Of a DNA stretch of 64,000 bases, positions 23,440-36,800 are shown one piece after another (the first letter of the stretch is position 1; the number at the start of each line of letters is the position of its first letter). The DNA is taken from assembly GCA_023846275.1 (NCBI GenBank), contig JAIUJO010000619.1, forward strand, positions 671,001-735,000. Direction: 5' to 3'. This DNA comes from Vanilla planifolia (lineage: Eukaryota > Streptophyta > Magnoliopsida > Asparagales > Orchidaceae). The notes below the pieces were generated by a model, which saw only the letters and a program-made list of their open reading frames with translations, searched no databases and was not told the DNA's origin. The translations under genes were made by a program, and so were the position numbers.

Positions 23440-24564
23440 ATTATACTCTACTCTACTCTATTCTAATCTACTCTACTCTTCTCTATTTTACTCTAGCCTA
23501 GCCTAACCTAGCTTAGCCTACCCTAACCTAACCTAGCTCTACTCTATGCTACTCTACTATACTATACTATACTATGCTCTTCTTTGCTCTACTCTATTCA
23601 ACTCTACACTACTCTACTATACTTTATACTACTCTAACCTAGCCTAGCCTAGCTTACCTTAGCCCAACCTAGCTCTACTCTACTCTGCTCTACTCTACTA
23701 TACTCTACTATGCTCTACCTTATTCTACTCTACTTTAGCCTTACCCAGTCTAACCAAACCTAGCTCTACACCACTCTAATCTACTCCACTCCACTCAAGC
23801 CTTGCCTAACCTCGCTCTACTATGCTTTGCTACACTCAATTCTATTCTACTCTACTCTACTCTAAACTAGCCTAACTTAGTTGAGTCTAGCTTAGCCTAA
23901 CCTAACTCTACTCTGCTCTGCTTTACTCTACTCTACTTTACTCTTCTCTACTCTGCTCTCCTTTGTGCTGCTCTGCTTTACTCTAGTTAATAGTACTCTA
24001 CTCTAGCCTAGCCTTCCCTAACAAGCCTACTGAGCTCTACTCTATTATACACTCCTCTACTCTAGCCTAGCCTAGCTTAGCCTACCTTAGCCTAGCCTTG
24101 CCCAACTTAGCTCTACTCTACTCTAGCCTTGCCTAACTTAGCTCTACTCTACATTGCTTTTCTCATCTTTGCTCTTCTCTACCCTACTCTACTATTCTCT
24201 ATTCTTTGTTTCTCTGCTCCCCTCTTCTTTGCTTTGGTCTGCTCTGCTCTACTCTACTCTCCTCTACTCTATTATACTCTAGCTTAGCCTAGCTTAATCT
24301 AGCTTTACTCTACTCTACTTTAATCTACTTTACTCTACTCTACTCCAACTTAGTCTCGCCTAGCTTAGTCAAACCTAACTATACTTTATTCTACTCTAGC
24401 CTTGCCTAGCCTAGCTAAGCCAAACCTAGAATTGTCTTGCCTAACCTATCTGCACTTTACTCTACTCTACTCTACTCCACTATGCTCTGCTCTACTCTGC
24501 TCTACTATACTCTAACCTAGCCTAGCCTAACCTAAAACTACTATACTTTACTCTACTATACTCT
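23440..24564. repeat. Higher-order repeat copy B (about 1.12 kb)
   Basis: Second copy, carrying the same ordered set of rare variants as copy A but with many single differences, so the duplication is not recent relative to point change. Its TATAC run (23553-23576) is about as long as that in copy A. Confidence 0.8.
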
Positions 24565-24875
24565 ATTATACCTTACTCTATTCTAATCTACTCTACTTTA
24601 CTCTACTCTACTCTAGCCTAGCAAAACCTAGCTTCGCTCAGCCTAACCTAACCTAGCTCTACTGAATGCTACTCTACTATACTATACTATACTATACTAT
24701 ATTATACTATACTATACTATACTATACTATACTATAATATGCTCTTCTTTGCTCTACTCCATTCGACTCTACTCTACTTTACACTACTCTAACCTTGCCT
24801 AGCCTAGCTTACCATAGCCCAACTTAGCTCTACTCTACTCTGCTTTACTCTACTCTATTCCACTCTACGCTACTC
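24565..24875. repeat. Higher-order repeat copy C, partial, with TATAC expansion
   Basis: Repeats the first 300 bp or so of the unit, from the TTCTAATC block (24581) through CTCTTCTTTG (24742) to the CTTACCATAGCCCAACTTAG block, then diverges. The TATAC run is expanded to about 13 units (24676-24735), against about 5 in copies A and B. Confidence 0.75.
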
Positions 24876-27800
24876 TACTTTGCTTATGTTTGCTTTTGTT
24901 TGCTTTGCTCTGCTCTACTCTTCTCTACCCTGCTCTTCTTTATTCTACTCTACTCTACTCTACTCTAATCTACTTTAGCATAGCCTAACCTAACAAAGCT
25001 CTACTCTACTATACTTTACTCTGCCCTAATCTACTCTACTCTACTCTAACATAGCCTAGCTTAGCTTAACCAAGCTCTACTCTACTCTACTTTACTATAC
25101 TATATGCTACTCCACTCTAATATACTCTATTATACTCTACTCTACTATACTCTAACCTAGCCTAGCCAAGCTTAGCCTAACCTGGCTCTCTTCTACTCTA
25201 GCTTAGTTTTGCCTAGCTTAACTTAACTCTAGTCTACTCTGCTATGCTCTACACTATTTTGCTATGCTCTACTCTACTCTTCTCTACTCTACTATGCTCT
25301 AACGTAGCATAGCCCAGCCTAGCCTATCCAATGTCTACTCTACTCTACTCTGAACTTCTCTTCTTTGCTCAGCTCAACTCAACTCTGCTCTATTTGCTCT
25401 ATTCTACTTTGCTCTTTTTTATTCTATTATATTCTACTTTGCTGTGCTCTACTCTTCTCTACTCTATTTACTCAACTCTTTTTTACACTACTCTAGTCTA
25501 CTCTACTCTACCCTACTTTTTTCTAATCTATTGTACTCTAGCCTAGCCTAGCGTAACCTTGCTCTACTATACTCAAGTCTACTCTACTTTTCTCTAGCCT
25601 AGCCTTGTTTAGCCTAGCCTAGCCAAGCTTAGCCTTACCTAACTCTACTTTACTATACTCTACTTTGCTTTACTCTACTCTACTCTACGCTACTCTTCTC
25701 TAACTTAGCCTAGCCTAGCTTAGCATAACCTAGCTCTACTCTATTTTTCTTTACTCTACTATGTTCTGCTCTGCTCTACTCTATTCTTCTTCACTCTACT
25801 CTGCTCTACTCTGCCCTACCATGCTCTGCTTTACTATGCTCTCTTTTACTCTACTCTGCTCTGCTCTACTCTGTTCTACTTTGCTCTACTCTATCCTAGT
25901 TTAGTAGTGTGTAGCCTCGCCTAGCCAAACCTAGCTCTACTTTACTCTACTTTATTCTACTCTAGCCTAGCCTTGCTTAGCCAAGGGTAGACTAACCAAG
26001 CCTAGTCTACCCCAACTAGCTCTACTATACTTTACTCTATTCTACTCTACTCTAATCTATTATACTCTACTCTGCTCTACTCTAACATAGCAGAGCGTCA
26101 CCTAGCTTTACTTTACTCAAGTTTACTCTACTGTTCTCTACTCTATTCTAGCCTAGCCTATCCTACCTCTGATCTGCTATACTCTACTATACTCTGCTAT
26201 TCTCCACTCTGCTCTACTTTATTCTGCTTTACTCTGCTATACTCTGCTTTGGTCTTCTCTACTCTACTATTCTCTACTCTACTCTACTCTGCTCTACCCT
26301 ACTCCACTCTACTCTAGCCAAACCTAACCTAGCCTAGCTTAACCTAACCTAGCTCTACTCTACTATTGCCTAGCCTAACCTTCCCTAGCCAAAATTAGCT
26401 CTACACTACTCTTCTCTACTATACTCTACCTACTTTACTCTAGTCTACTCTATTATACTCTACTCTAACCTAGCCTAGCCTAGCCTATCCTAGTCTTACT
26501 TAGCTTAACCTATCTTTACTCTACTTTGCTCTAATCTATTGTTCTCTTCTCTACTTTGCTATATAAAGCTCTACTCTGCTCCATTCCACTCTACTTTACT
26601 TTGCTCTAGCCTAGCCTTGCCAATCTTATCCTAAAATAGGTCTACTCCACTCTACTCCACCATACTCCACTCTACTCTATGATACTCTACTCTAGCCTAG
26701 CCTAACCTCGCCTAGCCTAGCTTAGCTTAAGCTAAGCTAGCTCTACTCTACTCTATTATACTATACTATACTCTATTATACTCTACTATGTTCTACTCTA
26801 CTCTACTCTACTCTACTCTAGGCTAGCCTTGCCAAGCCAAGTCTAGCTTAACATAGCCTAGCCTAACCTAGCTCTGCTTTGCTGTGCTCTTCTCTGCTCT
26901 GCTCTACTCTACTACACTTTACTCTACTATAACCTAGCCTAGCCTTACCTAAAAAAACATAGCTTTACTCTACTCTACTCTACTCTACTCAACTCTAGCC
27001 TAACCTAAACTAAACTAGCCTAATATAGCTCTACTCTACTCTACTCTACTCTGCTCTACTTTGTTCCACTCTACTCTACTCTATAATGCTCTATTCTGCT
27101 ATGCTCTACTCTGCTCTACTCTACTCTACTCTACTCTATTCTGCTATACTCTATTATGCTATGCTCTACTCTATTTTGTTCTGCTCTACTCTTTTCTACT
27201 CTACTCCACTCTACTCTACTCAACTATAGCCTAACCTAGCAAAGCCAAGCCTAGCATAAACAAGTTCTACACTATTTTACTCTACTCTACTCTAGTACTC
27301 TATCCTAACATTGCTTAGCATAGCTTAGCCTAGCCTAACCTAACCTAACCTAACTTAGTTTAGCTCTACTCTACTCTACTCTAACCTTGCTTAGCCTAGC
27401 CTAGCCTAACTTAGCTCTATTCAACTCTACTCTAGCTTAGCTTTGCCTAACCTAGCCTAGCCTAACCTAGCTCTGTTCTACTCTACTCTGCTCTAATCTG
27501 CACTACTTTGCTACACTATGTTCTACTCTACTCTACTCTACTCTATTATACTCTAACCTAGTTTAGCCTAGCCTAACCAGGCTCTTCTCTACTTTACTCT
27601 CTTCTACTCTGCTCTATATTATTATGCTCTAACATAGCCTAGTCTAACCTATCTCTTCTCTAGTCTTCTTTACTCTATTCTTCTCTACTCTACTTTACAC
27701 TTCTCTGCTCTACTTTGCTCTTCTCTGCTCCACTCTGCTCAGCTCAGCTCTACTCTGTTCTACTTTACTCTACTCCACTCTACATTACTCTGGTCTAGCC

Positions 27801-30800
27801 TAGCTAAGCCTAGCCTAGACCAACCTAACATAACTCGACTATACTTTACTCTACTCAACTCTAGCCTGGCCTAACCTAGCCTAGATTAGTCTAGCCTAGC
27901 CTATCCTAGTTCTGCTCTACCCTACTCTACTATACTCTTCTCTACTTTGCTCTACTCTACTTTTCTATTCTCTACTCTGCTCTCCCCCATTCTATTCTGC
28001 TTTGCTCTACCCTTATTTGCTTTGCTCCATTTTGCTTTTCTTTGCTCTGCTCTACTTTAGCCAGACTTTGCCTAGCCTAGTATTAGCTAACCTAGCTCTA
28101 CTTTACTCCACTCTTGCTTATCCTAACCTAACCTAGCCTAACTTACCCTAGCCTAACCAATCCCTAATCTACTATTCTTTACTATACTCTAATATACTTT
28201 ACTATACTCTAATACACTCTACTCTACCCTAACCTAGCCTAGCTTATCTTAGCTTAACCTAGCTCTTCTCTACTCTACCCCACTTTAGCCTAACCCAGCT
28301 AGCCTAACTCTCCTTTGCTCTGCTCTACTCTGCTTTAATTTACTCTGCTCTATTCTATCGTAGTCTAGCCTAGCTTAGCCTAGCTTAGCTTAACCTAACA
28401 TAGTGCTACTCTAGTCTACTTTACTCTAGCCTAGCCTAACCTAGCCTTACTTGGCATAGACTAGCCTAGCCTAGATTAACCTAGCTCTACTCAACCTACT
28501 CAGCTCTACTAAATAATACTATACTCTACTAAACTCTAATGTTATCTACTTTGCTTTACTTTTCTCTAGCTACCCTAGCCTAATAGTACTTTACTCTACT
28601 CCACGATACTCTACTCTACTCTATTGTTCCCTACACTACTCAAAATAATAATACTTTAACCTAGCCTTTACTTTACTATACTCTACTCCACTCTATTTTA
28701 CTCTTCTCTATTGTACTCTACTCTAATCTACTTTACTCTACTCCACTCTAACCTAACATAGCCTTGCCTAACCTAACTCTACTTTACTTTACCCTAATCT
28801 ATCCTAACCTAGCCTAACCTAGCTTTGCTCTACTCTATCCTACTCTTCTTTACTTTGCTTTATTATGCTCTACTCTACTCTACTCTACTCTATTCTACTC
28901 CACTCACCTAGCTTAGCCTAACATAGCTTTAATCTACTCAACTCTACTCTAGCCTAGCATAGACTACCCTAGGCCAGACAAGCTTAACCAAACATAACCA
29001 AGCTCTACTTTACTCTACTCTACTCTAACATGGCCTAGCTTAACCTAGCTTAACTTAGCTGTGCTATACACTACTCTACTCTACTCTAACCTAGCCTTGC
29101 TTAGCCTAACCTAGCTCTACTCTACTCTACTTTGCTCTGCTTTTCTCTACTCTACTCTACTCTCCTCTAGCCTACTCTACTTTACTCTATTCTACTATAC
29201 TCTACTTTGTTTTGCTCTACTCTACTCTATTCAACTCTCCTCTACTCTACTTTGCTCTACTCTCTTCTTCTCTCCTCTCTTCCTTTACTCTACTCTCTAC
29301 TACTCTCCTCCACTCTACTCTACTCTACTCTACTCTATTCTAATCCACTCTACTTTACTTTACTCTATTCTAGTCTACTTTACTCTACTCTAGCATAGCC
29401 TAATCTAGCTCTACACTACCCTACTCTACTCTACTCTACTCTACTCTAGCCTAACCTGGCCTAGCTTATCCTTGCCTAGCCTACCCTAGCCTAGCCTACC
29501 CTAACCATGCTCTACTCTATTATACTCTACTCTACTCTATCTTAGCCTAGGCTAATCTAACTTAGCTCTACTCCACTTTGCTCTGGTCAACTCTACTCTA
29601 CTTTTTACTATACTACTGTACTCTGCTCTGCTAAATTCTACTTTACTCTATTCTACTCTATTCTTCTACTTTCCTTTGCTTTGCTCTACTCTAATCTGTT
29701 ATGCTCTCCTCTACTAAACTATACTCTACTCTATTCTACTCTTCTCTACCCTACTCTACTCTAATTTAATATACTATACTCTACTCAACTCTACTCTACT
29801 CTACTCTACTCTACCCTACTTTTCTCTAACCTAGCCTAGCCAAACCATACTTTACTCTATTCAATTATACTTTACTCTACTTAGCTCTATTATACTCTAC
29901 CCTACTCTACTCTAGCTTAGCCTATCCTAACCTAGCTCTGCTCTGCTCTACTCTACTCAACTCTTCTCTGCTCTTCTCTACTAGCATTTGCTATGCTCAG
30001 CTCTGTTTTACTCTATTCTACTCTGCTATACTATGCTCTGATCTGCTCTGCTCTAGTCTACTCAACTCTGCTTAATAATACTTTGCTCTACTCTACTTTG
30101 CTTTACTCTACTCTGCTCTGCTCTACTCCACTCTACTCTACTCTCCTACAGCCTCGCCCAGCCTAACCTTACCTCGCACTACTATACTCCACTCTACTAA
30201 ACTCTACTCAACTCTAGCCTTGCTTAACATTGCCTACAAAGCCTAACCTAGCCTAGCCCAACCTAGCTCTACTATGCTCTGCTCTGCTTTACTCTGCTTT
30301 TCCCTACTCTAGTTTGCCCTACTCTACTATGCTCTATTCTACTTTGCTCTCTGTTGCTTTGCTCTGCTCTACTTTACTTTAGCAAAGCCTAGCCAATCCT
30401 AACCTATCCTATCATAGCTCTATTCTACTTTACTCTACTCTAGCTAGCTTAACCTAACTTAGCATGGCCAAACTTAGCCAAACCTAGCTCTACTCTACAA
30501 TACTCTACTCTACTCTACTCTACTCTACTCTACTCTACTCTAACTAGCCTAACCTTGCCTTACTTAGACTAACCTAGCTCTACTTTTCTCTACTCTACTA
30601 TGCTAAACTCTACTCTGCTCTACTTTACTATACTCTTTTCTTTTATGCTTTGCTCTACTCTACTCTACTCTGTTCTGCTCAGTTTTGCTCTAATCTACTC
30701 TACTCTGCCCTAGCCTAGCCAAATCGAGCTCTACTCTACTCTACTCTATTCTACTCTACTCTAGCCTAGCTTACCCTTGCTTAGCCTTGTCTAAACTAGC

Positions 30801-33800
30801 TCTACTATACTATACAATACTCTACTCTACATTAACCTAGCCTAGCCTAGAATAGCCAAATCTAGCTTTACTCTACTCTACTCCACTCAAGCCTAGAGTG
30901 GCCTAGCCTAACCTAGCTGTACCAAGCCTAGCCTAGCATAGTCGAACCTAACTCTACTCAGCTCTGCTCTACACTACTCTACTCTGCTCTGTTCTAATCT
31001 GCTTTACCTTACTCTACTCTACTTTACTCTAACCTTGGCTACCCTAACCTAGTTCTACTCTACTCTAGCCAAGCCTAGCCTTCCTTTGCCTAGCCTAACC
31101 AAGCTCTACTCTACTCTACTCTACTCTACTCTACACTACTCTATTCTATTATAACCTAGCATAGCCTAGCCTAGCCTAACCTAACTTTGCTCCACTCTAC
31201 TCTACTCTACTCCACTCTACTTTACTCTACTCTATTCTACTCCACTCTAGTCTACTCTAGCACAGCCCAACATGGCTCTACTCTGCTCTACACTTCTTTG
31301 CTTTACTCTACTCTGCTTTTCTCTGCTCTACTTAACTCTACTTTACTCTACTCTTCTTTACAATTCTCCACTCTACTCTACTCTACTCCATTGTAACCAT
31401 GTTGGGTTAATCTTGCTTACCCTAAGCTCTGCTCTACTTTTTACTACTATATCATGCTCTACTCCACTCTACTCTGCTCTGCTTTGCTCAGCTCTACTCT
31501 ACTCTCTCTACTTTAACCAAGCCTAGCCTAACCTAACCTAACTCTACTCTACTCTGCTCTACTATAATCTAGCCGATTATATCCTAGCATAGCCTTACCT
31601 GGGCTAGGCTAACCTAGCTCTACTCTACTCATTTCTACTCTATTATACAACACTCTTCCCTACTCTCTTCTACTCCACTTTACTCTACTCTATCCTACTC
31701 TACCCCACTCTACTCAACTATACTCTATTTTAACCTAGCTTTATTTAGCCTATCCTAGCCTAACCTAGTGCTACTCTGCTATGCTCTACTCTACTCTGCT
31801 CGTATTTGCTCTGCTCTTCTCTACTCTTTTGTACTATACTTTGCTCTTCTCTACTCTGCTCAACTCTACTCTACTCTACTCAAGCAAAACCTAGCTTAGC
31901 CTAGCCTAACTGAACTCTACTATACTCTACTCTTCTATACTATATTGTACTCTACTCAACTCTAGCCTAGCTTAGGCAAACCTAACTCTACTCTATTTAC
32001 CATACTCTACTCTACTCTGCTTTTCTCTAATATAGCCTAGCCAAGCCTAACCTAACCTAGCTCTACTATACTCTACTCTACACAAGCCTAGCCTAGCCTA
32101 GTCTAATCGAGCCAAACCAAGCTCTGCTCTACTCTACTCTGCTCTACTTCTCTCTGCTCTTCTCTACTCTATTCTACACTACTCTGCTATGCTCTTCTCT
32201 ACTCGTCTCTACTCAACTCTACTTTACCTTAGCCTAGACAAAGCCTATCCTACCCAAGCCTAGCCTAACTCAACCAAATCCAGCTCTGCTCTACTCTACT
32301 CTACACAATTCTACTTTCTCTACTCAAGCCTACACTAGCCTTGCCTAGTCTTACATAGCCTCACCTAGCCTAGTCTAGCCTTGCCTAGCCTAAATTGACC
32401 TAGCTCTCCTTTACTCTACAATACTATACTATATAAAACTCTACTCCAACCTAGCTTAGCCTAGCTTAGCCTAACCTATCTTGGCCTAACTAGCTCTACT
32501 CTACTTTGCTCTACTCTATTCAACTCTACAATACTCTGCTCTACTCTGCTCTGCTTAGCTCAGCTCTGCTCTGCTTGACTCTATTCTACTCCACTCTACT
32601 CTTCTCTTCTCTACTCTACTTTGCTCTACTCTACTCTACTCAACTCTACTCTACTCTACTAAAGCCTAGCCTAGCATAGCCTGGCCTAACTGAGCTCTAC
32701 TCTACTCTACTCTTCTCTACCCAACCCTACTCTACTCTACTCTACTCTCTTTCTTAGCTTAACCTAGCTCTACCCTACTTTACTATACTTTATTATACTC
32801 TACTCTACTCTACTCTAATCTACTTTACTCTACTCTGCTCTAACCAAGCATTGGCTATCCTAGCCTAACTTTGCTCTCTTCTACTTTACTCTTCTCGGGG
32901 CAATCCAGCCTAGCCTAACCTAACCTATGCTCTACTCTACTCTACTCTACTCTACTCTATAAAACTCCAGCCTACCTTAGTGTAGCCTAGCCTAACCTAG
33001 CTTTACTCTACACTACTCTACATTACTCTAGCATAGCCTAGCCTACTCTAGCCTAAACTAGCTTGCTCTAGCTAGCCTAGCCTAAACTAACCTAGCTCTA
33101 GTCTACTCTACTCTACTGTAGCCTAGCCTAGCCTAACCTAGTCTACTCTGCTCTACTCTAATCTATTCTATTATTCTCTACTCTGCTCTACCCTTCTCTA
33201 CTCTACTCTGCTCGATTTTGCTCTTCTCTGCTCTACACTTCTCTAGTTTGCTCTTTTATGCTCTACTCTACTCTATTTTACTTCACTCTACTTTCCTCTA
33301 CTTTACTTTATTCTTGCCTAACCTAACCTAGGCTAGCCAAGCCTAGCCGAACCTAGCTCTACTCTACTCTACCATACTATACTATACTCTACTCTATCTT
33401 ATTATACTCTACTCTACTCTACCCTAGCCTAACCTAGCTTTACTTTGCTCTGCTCTGCTCTGCTCTACTCTACTATGCACTTCTCTAGTTTGCTCTTATT
33501 TGCTTTGCTCTACTCTGATCTGCTCTACTCTGCTCTACGATGCTCTGCTCTACTCTGCTCTACTCTACCCTATTCTACTCTTTCCTAGCCTAGCCATGCT
33601 TAGCCTAGTGTAACTTAGCCATACTGAGGTCTACTCTACTTTACTCCACTCTATTCTACTCTACTATACTCTACATTATTCTACTCTATTCTAGTCTACT
33701 ATATTCTATTCTACTCTACTCTGCTCTACTCTACTCTACACTAGCCTTGCTTAACTTAGCCAGGCCTAACCAAACATAGCTCTACTCAAATCCACTCTAC

Positions 33801-36800
33801 TCTATTCTACTCTACTCTACTCTAACCTTGCCTAACCTAGCTCCACTCTACTCTACTATACTCTAGCCTAGCCTAGCCTATGTTAGCCTAACCTAGCTCA
33901 ACTATGCTTTAGTATGCTCTACTCTGCTCTTCTCTGCTATGCTTTGCTCTACTCTACTCTTCTCTACATTAATGTACTCTAGCTTAGCCGAGCTTTTCCA
34001 AGCCTAACCTTGCTCTACACTACTCTACTCTACTCTACTCTATGCTACTCTACTCTACTCAACTTTATTCTACTATTCTCTATCCTAGCCAAGCCTAGCC
34101 TAGCTTAACGCAGCCAAGCCTTGCGTAACCTAACCAATCTCTACTCTACATTACTTACTCTACTCTACTCTTCTCTAACCTAGCCTAGCTTAGGAAAACC
34201 TGTCGTAGCTCTACTCTAGCATTGCATAGCCTAACTTAGCTCTTCTCCACTAAGCTCTACGATGCTCTGCTCTGTAATGCTCTACTCTACTCGGCTCTAC
34301 TCTGCTCTATTCTACTCTGCTCTGCTTTGTTCTCCCCTACTATATTCTAGACTTGCCTAACATAACCTAGCTCTAATCTATTCTACTCTACTCCATTATA
34401 CTCTAGCCTAGCCTAGCCTAACATACCCAAGCCTAACCTCGCTTAACCTAGCACTACTCCACTCTACCCTATGCAACTCTACCATACTCTACTTCAGTCT
34501 AACCTTACCTAGCCTAACCTAACCAATCTCTACTCTACTTTATTCTACTCAACTCTACTCTACTCTAGCCTAGCCTAGCCAAACCAAGCCTAACATAGCC
34601 TAACTTAGCCTAACCTAGCTCTACTATGCTCTACTCTACTCTTCTCTACTCTACTCTATTTTTCTCTACCCTGTTCTACTCTTCTCTACTCTGCTTTGCT
34701 CTACTCTCATCTACTCCACTCTACTCTACTTTACTCTACTCAACACTACTCTATTGTACTCTAACATAGCCTAAATTAGCTCTACTCTCTTGTACTCTAC
34801 TCTACTATACTCTACAAAATTCTACTATACTCTAGTCTACTCTAACCTAGCCTAACCTAACCTAACCTAGCTTTGTTGGGCTATACTCGGCTCTACTCCA
34901 CTCTTCTCTAGTCTACTATATTTTAATATACTTTGCTCTACTCTATTATAGCTTAGCCAAGCCTAATATAGCATACCTTAGCTTAGTTTAGCGTAACCTT
35001 ACTCTTTTTTACTATGCTCTGCACTATTCTGCTCTACTCTACTCTGCTCTGCTCTATTCTTCTTTACTCTACTCTACTCCACTCTCGCCTTGCGTAGCCT
35101 AAGCTAACATAACCTAGCTCTCCTCTACTCTACACTACTCTACTCTACTCTTCTTTAGCTTAGCCTAACTTAGCCTAGCCTAGCCTAGCTGAGCCAAGCC
35201 TAGCCTAACCTAGGTCAACTCCACTCTACACTACTCAATTATACTATGCTACATTCTACTCTATTCTACTCCACTCTTCTCAACTCTACCTTACTCTACT
35301 CTAACCTAACTGAGCTGAGCCTAGTCTAGAAAAGCTCTACTCCACTCTACTCTACTCTACTCTACTAACTTTGAGCCTACCATAGCCTTGCCTACCTTAG
35401 CCTAGCTTAGCCTAACTTAGCCTAGCCTAACTTAGCTCTACTCTACTCTACTCTACTCTAACAAAGCCTAACCTAACCTAGCTCTACTCTACTCTACTCT
35501 ACTCTAATCGAGCCTAGCCTAACCTTACTCTGCTAGGCTCTACTATTCTTAGCTTTATTATGCTCTGCTCTGTTCTACTCTACTCTACTCTACTATGTTC
35601 TGTTCTACTTTGCTCTATTCTACTCAACTCTTTTGTACTCTACTTTATTGTACAATAGCCTAGCATAGACTAACCTAGCTAAAGTCTAATCTACTCTACA
35701 ATACTCTAGCTTAGTCGAGCTTACCCTAGGTTAGCTTAGCCTAACTTAGCTTAGCCTAGCCTCGCCTTGCCTAGTTATACCTTGCTTCACTATACTCTAC
35801 ACTACACAACACTACTCTACTCTTCTCTAATCTTGCCTATCCTAGCTCCTCTACTCTACTTTAGCCTAGCCTAGCCTTGCCTAACCTAGCTCTTCTCTGC
35901 ACTGCTATGCTCTGTTATGCTCTAATTTACTTTGCTTTTCTCTACTCCACTCTACTCTACTCTACTTAAGCCTTGCCTAGGCTAGCCAAGCTTAAACTAG
36001 CTCTACTCTACTCTACTCTACTCTACTCTACTCTACACAACTCTTCTCTCTCTACTCCACTCTACTCTACTCTACTCTACCCTAGCCTAGACTAACCTAA
36101 CATAGCCAAGCCTAGCCTAACCTAGCTCTACTCCACTTTACTCTATCATACTCTACTATACTCTACCCTATTCTACTATACTCTTCTCTACTCTATTTTA
36201 CTCTAGTCTAAACAAGCCTAGACTATCCAAGCCCAACCTTGCTCTAATCTACACTGCTTTACCCTTGCTTAGCCTAGCCTAGCCTAGCTTAGCCCAACAA
36301 AGCCTACCTCTACTCTACTCTACTCTATCCTACTTTACTCTACCAAACTTTACTCTACTCTACTCTACTCTATTCTACTCTAAGCTACTCTACTCTACTC
36401 TAGCCTAAAAGAGCCTAGCCTTGCCAACCCTAGCCTAGCCTACCCTATGTCTGTACTACTTTACTCTACTATACTCTACTCTAACTTAGCCTAGCCTAGC
36501 CTATCCTAACTTGGCTCTCCTCTACTCTACTATACCTGACTCTATTCTACTCTACTCTACTCTAGCTTTGCTAGCCTGGCCTAGCCTAACTTAACCTTGA
36601 TCTACTCTAGTCAGCTCTGCTCTATTCTACTATGCTTTACTCTACTCTGCTCTTCTCTATTCTTCTCTACTCTACTCTGCTCTACTCCACTCTACTCTAG
36701 TCTACTCTATTATACCTTAGCATAGTCTAGCCTAGCCTAACCTAACTCTACTCTCCTCTACTCCACTCTACTCAACTCTACTATGCTTCTACTCTACTCT

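Noticed and set aside
22224-24875. CRISPR-like array
   Set aside because: There are no conserved repeats separated by unique spacers and no cas genes; this is a tandem higher-order repeat in a plant satellite.
27334-27353. CCTAA runs resembling arthropod-type (TTAGG)n telomere repeats, or degenerate plant telomere repeats
   Set aside because: Only about four units in a row, always mixed with CTAGC and CTACT. No long pure tract and no plant TTTAGGG array. They are part of the satellite word set.
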